A DNA stretch of 64,000 nt from the NCBI GenBank assembly GCA_029551395.1, contig JAKPFN010000046.1:24363-88362 (forward strand), written 5' to 3'. Within the stretch, counting starts at the first letter, position 1. Every line of letters starts with the position of its first letter. The notes under the pieces were generated by a model that was not told where the DNA came from, searched no databases, and saw nothing but the letters and a program-made list of their open reading frames with translations. The position numbers and the translations under genes are program-made. The stretch comes from Armatimonadota bacterium (GTDB taxonomy: Bacteria > Armatimonadota > UBA5829 > DTLH01). Shown here piece by piece: positions 53,105 to 60,038 of the stretch.

Positions 53105-55031
53105 ATAACTGCTGTCTTATATCAGCCTCTACTTCAGTTATCTGCTCGCAGACCTGTTCCCACTCAGAATAAAAACCGTTGAGCTTGCCTGTCAAATCTT
53201 CAAATTCCCTGGAAAGCTCTCCAGCAGTGCCGTTGCGGTAGGTCTCTTCGTCTGCAAGCGCCTCAGTTATCTCATTCAAGCGAGATTCAGTATGCTCTAT
53301 AGCAGATTCAAATTCTTTCTGCTGTTTTACAAGCTCTTTCAGAAGCCTTTGCCTGGCTTTTAGCGGTGAATCCGGCCGTTTTGGTAGGGCAGGGGACTTC
53401 TTTGGTGCATACCGAGGAGTGACAGGCTCGGGCGGCGGTGCTGTTTTTTCCTTATAGCTGGAGTAATTGCCGATGTAGCGCGTGCATGTGCCATCTTTTA
53501 TTTCCAGAATATCAGAAGAGATAGCATCGAGCAGATAACGATCATGTGAAGCCACAAGAACCGTTCCATTGAAGGCTTTTAGAGCATCCTCAAGTGCTTC
53601 TCTGGAGCGGATATCCAGATGGTTGGTCGGCTCGTCGAGTAGAAGCAGGTTCGGATTGTTGGCCAGCACCTTTGCAAGTGCCAACCGGCATAACTCTCCG
53701 CCTGAAAGCACATCAACTTTCTTGAATGCATCATCTCCCATAAACAGGAATTGAGCCAGAAGGTCCCGAGCCTCACCGGATGTCAGGTCTGCATCTGCCA
53801 GCAGTTCTTCGATCACTGTTCTGCTGGGAACAAGGTGGTCGAACTCCTGCGCAAAGTAGACTGGTATCACATTGTGGCCGAATATCACTTCGCCAGCATC
53901 GGCATCAGACCGTCCTGCAAGTATTTTGAGCAAGGTAGTCTTTCCACTGCCGTTCGGCCCAACAATCCCTATCTTCTGGCTTCGTTCAACTGTGATGCTA
54001 AACTCGTTAAACAGTGTCTTACCAGGAAAAGTCTTGGTAAGACCTTCAATGTTAATTACTTCACGTCCGCTTCTCGTTGTTTCAGTAAAAGTTAGTTTGA
54101 TTGTCCTCTTGTCTTGAGGATTTGTGATTCTTGATATCCGTTGAAGCTGTTTGATCTTGTTATCGCGCCGGCTGAACTTGCGATCGCTGAAAAGTGTCTG
54201 GATTGCTGTCTCAATTCTCGAAATTTCTTTCTGTTGGAGCTTATACTGCTTGCGCTGTTCTTCGATTCGATCTGCTTTCTGTTTTGCGTATGCTGAGTAA
54301 TTACCTGGATATGTATAAGCAGTCTGATCATCTATCTCTACGACCTTGCTCACTACCCGGTCGATAAAATACCTGTCATGGCTGACAATTAGCGCTGCTC
54401 CCTGGTATTTTTCATTGAGAAACGTCTGGAGCCATTCACAGGCTTGAATATCAAGATGGTTAGTTGGCTCGTCGAGCAATAGTATATCAGGTGAGAGCAA
54501 AAGCAGGCGTGCAAGCGCGGCTCTTGTCTTTTGACCGCCGCTAAGAGACTGTATAGGTTTGTTAAAGTCTGATTCGTGGAAACCTAGACCGATAAGTATT
54601 GCCCTGGCCTTTATTTGATAGTCGAAACCGTGAAGATTATCGAACCGATGGCTTACCTCAGCGTATCGAATACCAAGAGAATGTGCCTGATCCGAAGCTG
54701 CTTGTTCCATCTCTTGCTCAATCCTGGCTAGTTCACAGGCACAGTCAAAAAGCTCAGGTGTAACAGCCATCACAGATAGATGCAGCGGAGCTACATCCGG
54801 GAGATCGACTTCCTGTGGTAGATAACCTACTGTTATTCCAGGTTCTTTAGATACCGTACCTGCATCATATGATTCCTCACCGGAGATGATACGCAGGATT
54901 GTAGTCTTACCAGTGCCGTTAGCGCCAATTAGCGCCACTCGCTCGTGCTCGTTAATAAAAAACGATACATCCCGCAACAGATCTCTTGTGCCGAATGATT
55001 TTTTGATATTCGAAAGTGTGATAATAGCCAT
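53103..55031 (-). CDS. ABC-F family ATPase
   Basis: A 642-residue soluble protein with two ABC domains and no membrane part. Walker A GANGTGKT and GPNGSGKT, signatures LSGGQKTR and LSGGELCR, and DEPTNHLDI twice are present. A charged linker (about 240-310) and a C-terminal coiled coil (about 550-640) complete the form. ABC-F proteins act at the ribosome E-site, in translation control or antibiotic protection. I choose ATG 55031 (AIITLSNIKKSFG), the usual N terminus; an in-frame ATG at 55058 lies inside a hairpin. Confidence 0.93.
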   Translation of the reverse strand: MAIITLSNIKKSFGTRDLLRDVSFFINEHERVALIGANGTGKTTILRIISGEESYDAGTVSKEPGITVGYLPQEVDLPDVAPLHLSVMAVTPELFDCACELARIEQEMEQAASDQAHSLGIRYAEVSHRFDNLHGFDYQIKARAILIGLGFHESDFNKPIQSLSGGQKTRAALARLLLLSPDILLLDEPTNHLDIQACEWLQTFLNEKYQGAALIVSHDRYFIDRVVSKVVEIDDQTAYTYPGNYSAYAKQKADRIEEQRKQYKLQQKEISRIETAIQTLFSDRKFSRRDNKIKQLQRISRITNPQDKRTIKLTFTETTRSGREVINIEGLTKTFPGKTLFNEFSITVERSQKIGIVGPNGSGKTTLLKILAGRSDADAGEVIFGHNVIPVYFAQEFDHLVPSRTVIEELLADADLTSGEARDLLAQFLFMGDDAFKKVDVLSGGELCRLALAKVLANNPNLLLLDEPTNHLDIRSREALEDALKAFNGTVLVASHDRYLLDAISSDILEIKDGTCTRYIGNYSSYKEKTAPPPEPVTPRYAPKKSPALPKRPDSPLKARQRLLKELVKQQKEFESAIEHTESRLNEITEALADEETYRNGTAGELSREFEDLTGKLNGFYSEWEQVCEQITEVEADIRQQL

Positions 55032-55039
55032 TTTACGCG

Positions 55040-55068
55040 AAAAAGCCGTGAGCCACATGTCCCACGGC
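55040..55068 (-). terminator. Terminator-like hairpin in the ABC-F leader (candidate attenuator)
   Basis: On the minus strand GCCGTGGG (55068-55061) pairs with CTCACGGC (55052-55045), including one G-U pair, around an eight-base loop. TTTTT (55044-55040) follows. It lies between the promoter and the ABC-F start, eight bases before the ATG, with no other gene upstream on this strand. Confidence 0.65.
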
Positions 55069-55084
55069 CTGTTTTACTGATGAA

Positions 55085-55113
55085 ATTGTACTGCCGTAAG
55101 GCGAACGTGTCAA
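55085..55113 (-). promoter_or_regulatory. Promoter of the ABC-F gene
   Basis: TTGACA (55113-55108), a 17-base spacer and TACAAT (55090-55085) on the minus strand. Initiation near 55078 gives a leader of about 47 bases that is almost filled by the terminator-like hairpin. Confidence 0.8.
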
Positions 55114-55185
55114 CGCAAACGAAGTATGGAATAATAATCTCAGCTATAGCTTAAGCTCTGGCTGTATAAATTAGAGGTGATACCA

Positions 55186-55431
55186 ATGCAGGCATGGGAA
55201 ACAGTATTCCTAAATACACCCAGGTTGTTTGAGACAGTAGATGTCTATTTTCGAGGCAGGAAGTGCCAGACATCGCATATTTCAACAGTAGAGACAATCG
55301 AAGGCACAGACCCGGTTCAGTATCGTGTGAAGACAATGTCAGGTGGAGTCTATATAGGCCCGATTGGCACAGAAGAAGAAGCGGCTGCACTCTGGGAAGC
55401 AACACTGGCAGAGCAGCAGGAAGCTGCGTAG
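55186..55431 (+). CDS. Small hypothetical protein
   Basis: An 81-residue protein with no recognised family. It reads MQAWETVFLNTPRLFET at its start and ends in an Ala/Glu-rich helix (EEEAAALWEATLAEQQEAA). The middle is probably a small beta sheet (VQYRVKTMSGGVYIGPIG). GAGGTG (55174-55179) sits at good spacing before ATG 55186; GTG 55177 overlaps that site. It stands alone between the divergent ABC-F gene and tRNA-Glu. Confidence 0.6.
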   Translation: MQAWETVFLNTPRLFETVDVYFRGRKCQTSHISTVETIEGTDPVQYRVKTMSGGVYIGPIGTEEEAAALWEATLAEQQEAA

Positions 55432-55517
55432 AGGGCAGATAGTCTTACTCTGTGAGAGTAGTTACAGTCTCGGTACACAAAAACACCCGGATTCAATGTT
55501 AAATCCGGGCGATTGGT

Positions 55518-55592
55518 TGGCGGCGCCAACGGGAGTCGAACCCGTCCTACGTCCTTGAAAGAGACGTGTCCTAACCGATAGACCATGGCGCC
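55518..55592 (-). tRNA. tRNA-Glu (anticodon TTC)
   Basis: The minus strand folds into a full cloverleaf. Acceptor stem GGCGCCA pairs with TGGCGCC, the anticodon loop CTTTCAA holds TTC, and the T-arm GACGGGTTCGACTCCCGTT is normal. CCA is encoded (55520-55518). Confidence 0.97.
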
Positions 55593-55629
55593 AAAACAAA
55601 GGCCGGAACTTGTCGTCCCGACCAGCATT

Positions 55630-55658
55630 ATTATATCAGGATAACAACCAAGATGCAA
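55630..55658 (-). promoter_or_regulatory. Promoter of tRNA-Glu
   Basis: TTGCAT (55658-55653), a 17-base spacer and TATAAT (55635-55630), about 38 bases upstream of the tRNA 5' end. Apart from this, 55593-55811 holds nothing I can support. Confidence 0.8.
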
Positions 55659-55811
55659 GCTTTTTGTCAGCAGTAATTGGCACTTTATTCTGAGATCCGA
55701 TACGGCATAAGTCCCTAAGTTAATCTAGTATCTTGTCCTTCACTTATCATTTTTACCGCCGCATAGTACATACCAATCGTGTATATGCGAAATGTAAAGC
55801 AAGAACTGTCA

Positions 55812-56741
55812 TTAATATCCCCAGTCTCGGCGGTTTGCTTCTTCCCATTCTTCTTCATTGAACTTATCGATTATCCGCTGGTTGCGGCGACGAATTGCTA
55901 GATATGCTGCAAGAAGAGCAAATGGCATCGCAATTAATCCAATAATTCCTGCAATGTGGATAATCCGTCCCGTAATGAGATTACCTTCTATGCTCCTGCG
56001 CCACTCTTTCTCGAACTCATCCGGAGTCTGGCCGATTACTTTGACCATCGACTCCTCAAACGACCCGGTAATTGCTATTGAGTGAAGCAAACGAGATAGC
56101 GTTTTCTCTCCATGTTTTTCAACAAAGAACATTACCGCTGATGTACTCTGTGCGTAAGCCAAACCTTCTCGGTCATCATTTGGGAAATTATGGGAAATCG
56201 ACTCCAGGCTGAAAAGGTTTCCCTTGCTGATAGCATCTGCAAGGACCATGCGGTCAATAGTTTCCCAATCATTAGTAATATATTTTGCCGTGCCTTCGTT
56301 GAGCCATAGAGGCAAGGCTGTAATACGATCCCCATAAAGCTGAAAGAGCAGTGCATGAGTGATCTCATGACCTGCAATTTGTTCGGGAGAGGCAAAAATC
56401 CCAGATGCATCAAGCTCGATTTGTCCTTTTGTTGATGCCAGACCGAGGACTCTACCAGGTCTGTCATGCCCAGTACCTTTCTTGAAATCAGCCTGATTTC
56501 TGTAAAGGAAGACCGGAATCCGTTTTTGTTTTGGAAGTGGCAGATCAAGCCTTGTGCTGATTTCGTTCAACCAGGACTCGCAAGCATCTCCTATGACACT
56601 TGCAGTTTCGCTGTAACCTCTATCATGATGGATAATAAAGTGTTTAGTGTAAGTGATGTCAGGAAGTGTATTCAGATCAGCTAATACTGAAACTGAAGAC
56701 AACAGAAGTATCAAGACAATCAAAAAACTACGTGTCATCAT
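55812..56741 (-). CDS. Exported peptidase MA-like metalloprotease with membrane anchor
   Basis: A 309-residue protein. A signal peptide (SFLIVLILLLSSVSVLA) leads to a gluzincin-type domain with HEITH near residue 127 and the downstream Glu in LPLWLNEGTAKYI, the usual second-helix zinc ligand. A membrane helix follows near residue 265 (IAGIIGLIAMPFALLAAYLA), then a basic/acidic cytoplasmic tail. So the peptidase faces outside. ATG 56741 is chosen after AAGG; TTG 56747 and ATG 56738 also fit. It overlaps the SpoIIE-type phosphatase gene. Confidence 0.85.
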   Translation of the reverse strand: MMTRSFLIVLILLLSSVSVLADLNTLPDITYTKHFIIHHDRGYSETASVIGDACESWLNEISTRLDLPLPKQKRIPVFLYRNQADFKKGTGHDRPGRVLGLASTKGQIELDASGIFASPEQIAGHEITHALLFQLYGDRITALPLWLNEGTAKYITNDWETIDRMVLADAISKGNLFSLESISHNFPNDDREGLAYAQSTSAVMFFVEKHGEKTLSRLLHSIAITGSFEESMVKVIGQTPDEFEKEWRRSIEGNLITGRIIHIAGIIGLIAMPFALLAAYLAIRRRNQRIIDKFNEEEWEEANRRDWGY

Positions 56742-57858
56742 TATCAACAGCCTTGATGATCACAAGAGACATATCATCGTGTGGTTGTCCTGCATATTCT
56801 GTTGCAGTTCGGATGATAGTATCAGCAATTTCGTCTACGGATTTATCCCTATTTGCTATCACCAACTCTTTAATACGAGCGGTACCAAATGGCTCGCCAA
56901 TACCTGCTTCCGTAATGCCATCAGAGCAGAAAAATAGAATATCTCCCGGCTCCATTTTAAGCCGTACTTCTTCGTAAGCGGTTTCAGTTACTCCCAGAAT
57001 CGGGCCTGTTGGTTTAATATCTATGCATAGCCCTTGATTGCACAGGAAGACAGGCTCATGACCAGCGTTTACAATATCAATCTCTCTTGTCTCTGGATAT
57101 AGCCAGCCATAAACCATTGTAACTAGCACTTCAACCGGTGTTTCTCTTACAAGTATCCGGTTGGTGCGTTCCATTACTTCATGCGCTGACTTCGAACCTC
57201 GATAATAACCACCTGAAATGAATTTTACGGCAGCAACAAGAGTAGCAGCAGCAATCCCATGTCCTGTTATGTCGGCGAGTTTTACAGTGACTACTCCATC
57301 TTCTTCATAGTACTTGCAGCTCCAGTAATCACCGCCAACCTCTCTAGCCGGAACAACACGGCCAGCTATTTCAAAGCCAGGTATTTTAGGAATAGTCCTC
57401 GGCAGGAGTCTCTCTTGTATGCGTTTGGCCAACATTAGCTCATCAGCCAACCTGGACGTGCGCTGCCGGCTGATAAGCCTGCGGAGCCGGTCTGTGTAGG
57501 CATCACGTATTGCATCCGAAACCAAATTGGCAAAATGAATCATACGCCGCGCGATAGTATCATCGTGTGGCAGATAACGAAGGATAGACTCTATCAGGCT
57601 GTTTCTGAAGTATTGATTAAGCGTTCGGATGTCAGAAGTTTTGAGAACGATGGTTGCAAGGTCGTAGGCGATCCTGTTTATTTCCTCATCCGTATCGATA
57701 GATGGCTCGTTTAGATTGTCTGCACATAAAACAAGCAACTCCCAAACCAGTTTCTCGATCTCAGGGGCGAGCGGCAGCATCGACGGAGGCAGAGAAGCCT
57801 GCCATGCCTGGAAAGCCTGTCTTTGATGATATATTAGAGTTTCGTAAGTCTCGACCAT
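56728..57858 (-). CDS. SpoIIE/RsbU-type PP2C phosphatase
   Basis: A 376-residue protein. The first 150 residues are helical, with a short coiled coil before LMLAKRIQERLLPRTIPKIP, the classic RsbU switch-helix region. The SpoIIE domain shows REVGGDYW, VKLADITGHGIAAATL, LFFCSDGITEAG and HDDMSLVII. Such phosphatases reverse serine phosphorylation of STAS anti-anti-sigma factors; no STAS or anti-sigma gene is nearby. The frame opens at TTG 57879; I prefer ATG 57858. Neither has a strong ribosome site. Confidence 0.9.
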   Translation of the reverse strand: MVETYETLIYHQRQAFQAWQASLPPSMLPLAPEIEKLVWELLVLCADNLNEPSIDTDEEINRIAYDLATIVLKTSDIRTLNQYFRNSLIESILRYLPHDDTIARRMIHFANLVSDAIRDAYTDRLRRLISRQRTSRLADELMLAKRIQERLLPRTIPKIPGFEIAGRVVPAREVGGDYWSCKYYEEDGVVTVKLADITGHGIAAATLVAAVKFISGGYYRGSKSAHEVMERTNRILVRETPVEVLVTMVYGWLYPETREIDIVNAGHEPVFLCNQGLCIDIKPTGPILGVTETAYEEVRLKMEPGDILFFCSDGITEAGIGEPFGTARIKELVIANRDKSVDEIADTIIRTATEYAGQPHDDMSLVIIKAVDNDDT

Positions 57859-57963
57859 ACAGCACCGATAAGTCCTCAATGCCTATCCTATCTAACTTCA
57901 GCCGGGCGTGCAGTCGATATTATATCTGGAGCCTGACTGGCTCGCAGACAGGACATGAAGGAA

Positions 57964-57982
57964 AGGCCCCAACAAGGGGCCT
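57964..57982 (-). terminator. Terminator after tRNA-Arg
   Basis: AGGCCCC (57964-57970) pairs with GGGGCCT (57976-57982) around a five-base loop. On the minus strand TTCCTTC follows, so it probably ends the tRNA-Arg transcript. Confidence 0.6.
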
Positions 57983-57988
57983 GTAACA

Positions 57989-58063
57989 TGGCGCCCTCGA
58001 GAGGAATCGAACCTCCGCACCCGGCTCCGGAGGCCGGTGCTCTATCCACTGAGCTACGAGGGC
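57989..58063 (-). tRNA. tRNA-Arg (anticodon CCG)
   Basis: Full cloverleaf on the minus strand. Acceptor GCCCTCG pairs with CGAGGGC, the anticodon stem-loop CCGGCCTCCGGAGCCGG carries CCG, and the T-arm contains GGAGGTTCGATTCCTC. CCA is encoded. Confidence 0.97.
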
Positions 58064-58077
58064 ATATCAGCCTTATT

Positions 58078-58105
58078 ATTATACCAGGGGAAGCCGTCAT
58101 GTCAA
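58078..58105 (-). promoter_or_regulatory. Promoter of tRNA-Arg
   Basis: TTGACA (58105-58100), a 16-base spacer and TATAAT (58083-58078), consensus at both boxes, about 15 bases upstream of the tRNA. Confidence 0.85.
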
Positions 58106-58224
58106 GCAGGCTAACAAGTGCTAAGACATCTAAATCCTTGCAGCTTTAGCAGTTTTTAGCTGTTTCAAGGTGGGTAGAAGACCAGTTGAGACTACATTGT
58201 AAATCACAAGGAGGTAGATTAGTC

Positions 58225-58827
58225 ATGGCAGAGGAAAGAAGCCACGAGCAGGAACATCGCCAGCAGCGTTTGCCGGTAAGACGAGAAGAAAGAGGAATAA
58301 CTCCATTTGAGGAAGCATTTACTTCTCCTTTCAGCTTAATGCGCAGGATCAGAGAAGATATTGACAGGATGTTCTCTGATTTCGGAATGGGAACTATGAT
58401 AACACCATTCCTAGAGATGCGTGCAATGACTCCGGCAGTTGATGTATGGGAGACTGATGATGAGATAAAAGTTCGTGCTGACCTTCCAGGCGTAGACCCT
58501 AATCAGATAGAAATTGAAACAACTGAAGACAGTCTAAGAATATCTGCTGAGACCAGCAAAGAAGAAGAACGAAGAGAAAAAGGTTATTACAGGGCTGAAC
58601 GCCACTTCGGTAGATTTGAACGAATGATTGATCTTCCTGTAGAGATCAAACCAGAACATGCCAAAGCCAATTTTAGACGTGGTGTTTTGGAGATTACATT
58701 GCCGAAGACTGAACATGCCAAAGAAAAGATGAAGAAAATCCCTGTTGAGGTTGAAGAAGAGGAAATGGCTGGTATTAAGGGAGGAGAAACATCCAGGGAG
58801 CAGAAAGGCAGGAAAAAGAGTAAGTAG
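58225..58827 (+). CDS. Hsp20/alpha-crystallin small heat-shock protein
   Basis: A 200-residue chaperone that holds unfolding proteins. The alpha-crystallin domain (about 75-165) reads AVDVWETDDEIKVRADLPGV and ends GVLEITLPK, the usual GVLxxxxP-type closing motif. The N-terminal arm is charged, and the C-terminal tail is Lys/Glu-rich (KEKMKKIPVEVEEEE), including the IPV anchor motif. AAGGAGG (58209-58215) lies nine bases before ATG 58225; the frame opens at 58186. No CIRCE-type repeat is visible upstream. Confidence 0.94.
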   Translation: MAEERSHEQEHRQQRLPVRREERGITPFEEAFTSPFSLMRRIREDIDRMFSDFGMGTMITPFLEMRAMTPAVDVWETDDEIKVRADLPGVDPNQIEIETTEDSLRISAETSKEEERREKGYYRAERHFGRFERMIDLPVEIKPEHAKANFRRGVLEITLPKTEHAKEKMKKIPVEVEEEEMAGIKGGETSREQKGRKKSK

Positions 58828-58849
58828 GCGTAAAACTACAATAAATAGT

Positions 58850-58890
58850 GCTAATCGCCTGGTGGTCTTTACATCTGCCAGGCGATTAGC
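58850..58890 (+). terminator. Terminator after Hsp20 gene
   Basis: A perfect 13-base-pair stem, GCTAATCGCCTGG (58850-58862) with CCAGGCGATTAGC (58878-58890), around a 15-base loop. It is followed by TTATTA. Confidence 0.75.
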
Positions 58891-58932
58891 TTATTATGGG
58901 CCATCGATATTATTACGAGGTAGAAAATACAA

Positions 58933-59964
58933 GTGCAACCAGGTAAAACAGTATTCTTTGAGATGGAAGATTGGGGCATAGAGTTATTAAAGACTCGCGG
59001 ACTTGCAGACCAGGTTGATATTTATAGAGAACCGCTGCATGTTAAATCTGCAGTGCTTTCTCCAGATGCAGAAGCAGTCTCCGTCTTCATATACTCTGAA
59101 GTTACAAGAGATGTTATCGATGCACTTCCAAATCTACGGCTGGTAACTACCAGATCTACCGGTTATGACCATATTGATATAGAAGCATGCAATGAACGAG
59201 GGATCTTAGTATGCAATGTGCCCAGATACGGTGAAAATACTGTCGCAGAGCACGCCTTCGGGCTTATATTGGCTCTTTCAAGAAAGATCTACCATGCAGT
59301 GCTTCGAACATCTCGTATGGATTTTTCCACTGATGGTCTGAGGGGATTTGATCTCAAGGATAAGACTCTTGGAGTCATTGGCGCAGGCGCAATCGGTATG
59401 CATGTCATCCGCATAGGTAAAGGTTTTGGAATGAATGTGCTTGCATATGACAGTAATCAACAATCACTTTTAGCTGAGGTATTAGGATACAAGTATGTTT
59501 CACTGGAAGAATTATTAGCAAATTCTGACGTAATTAGCATTCATGTTCCACTCTCTCCAGCTACACAGCACTTGATTAATCATGAGACAATCAAATTAAT
59601 AAAACGCGGGGCAATACTTATAAATACAGCACGTGGAAGCGTAGTACAGACTTCCGCACTTGTTCAAGCCTTGAATGAAGGGATTATTGTCGGAGCTGGA
59701 CTCGATGTCCTTGAGGGAGAAGAAACCATTAAAGAGGAAGCTCAGCTGTTAGGAGAATCTGTACCGGTAGAGAAACTCAGGACGGTGATCCAGAACTACG
59801 CTCTTCTGCACAGGGATAATGTAATCATCACTCCACACATTGGTTTTTACAGTATTGAGGCTGAGGAGCGGATTATGGATACGACTGTAGAAAACATTCG
59901 AGCTTTCCGAGCAGGTATGCCGCAAAACGTGGTCAATAAGATTGCTGTTGCAACAGATATCTAG
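58933..59964 (+). CDS. D-isomer-specific 2-hydroxyacid dehydrogenase
   Basis: A 343-residue NAD-dependent dehydrogenase like D-lactate dehydrogenase. The NAD-binding motif is TLGVIGAGAIGMHVIRIGKG. The active site has ARGSVV (Arg), the Glu region GLDVLEGEETI and a late His in ITPHIGFYS. Early segments TRSTGYDHIDIEAC and PRYGENTVAEHAFGLILA are family marks. The start is GTG 58933 with GAGGTAG twelve bases upstream. The exact substrate is unknown. Confidence 0.92.
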   Translation: MQPGKTVFFEMEDWGIELLKTRGLADQVDIYREPLHVKSAVLSPDAEAVSVFIYSEVTRDVIDALPNLRLVTTRSTGYDHIDIEACNERGILVCNVPRYGENTVAEHAFGLILALSRKIYHAVLRTSRMDFSTDGLRGFDLKDKTLGVIGAGAIGMHVIRIGKGFGMNVLAYDSNQQSLLAEVLGYKYVSLEELLANSDVISIHVPLSPATQHLINHETIKLIKRGAILINTARGSVVQTSALVQALNEGIIVGAGLDVLEGEETIKEEAQLLGESVPVEKLRTVIQNYALLHRDNVIITPHIGFYSIEAEERIMDTTVENIRAFRAGMPQNVVNKIAVATDI

Positions 59965-59973
59965 AAGCTTATC

Positions 59974-60004
59974 CCGACCGGACTGGTCAGATCAATCCGG
60001 TCGG
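59974..60004. terminator. Terminator between dehydrogenase and UPF0182 genes
   Basis: CCGACCGGA (59974-59982) pairs with TCCGGTCGG (59996-60004) around 13 bases, followed by TTACTT. It lies between convergent genes. T-runs are poor, so efficiency is uncertain. Confidence 0.6.
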
Positions 60005-60038
60005 TTACTTCGTTATTAGCGGATAATTAATAAATGCT

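Noticed and set aside
55350..55658. A 102-codon minus-strand frame at tRNA-Glu
   Set aside because: It runs through the tRNA gene and its promoter and has no recognisable protein feature.
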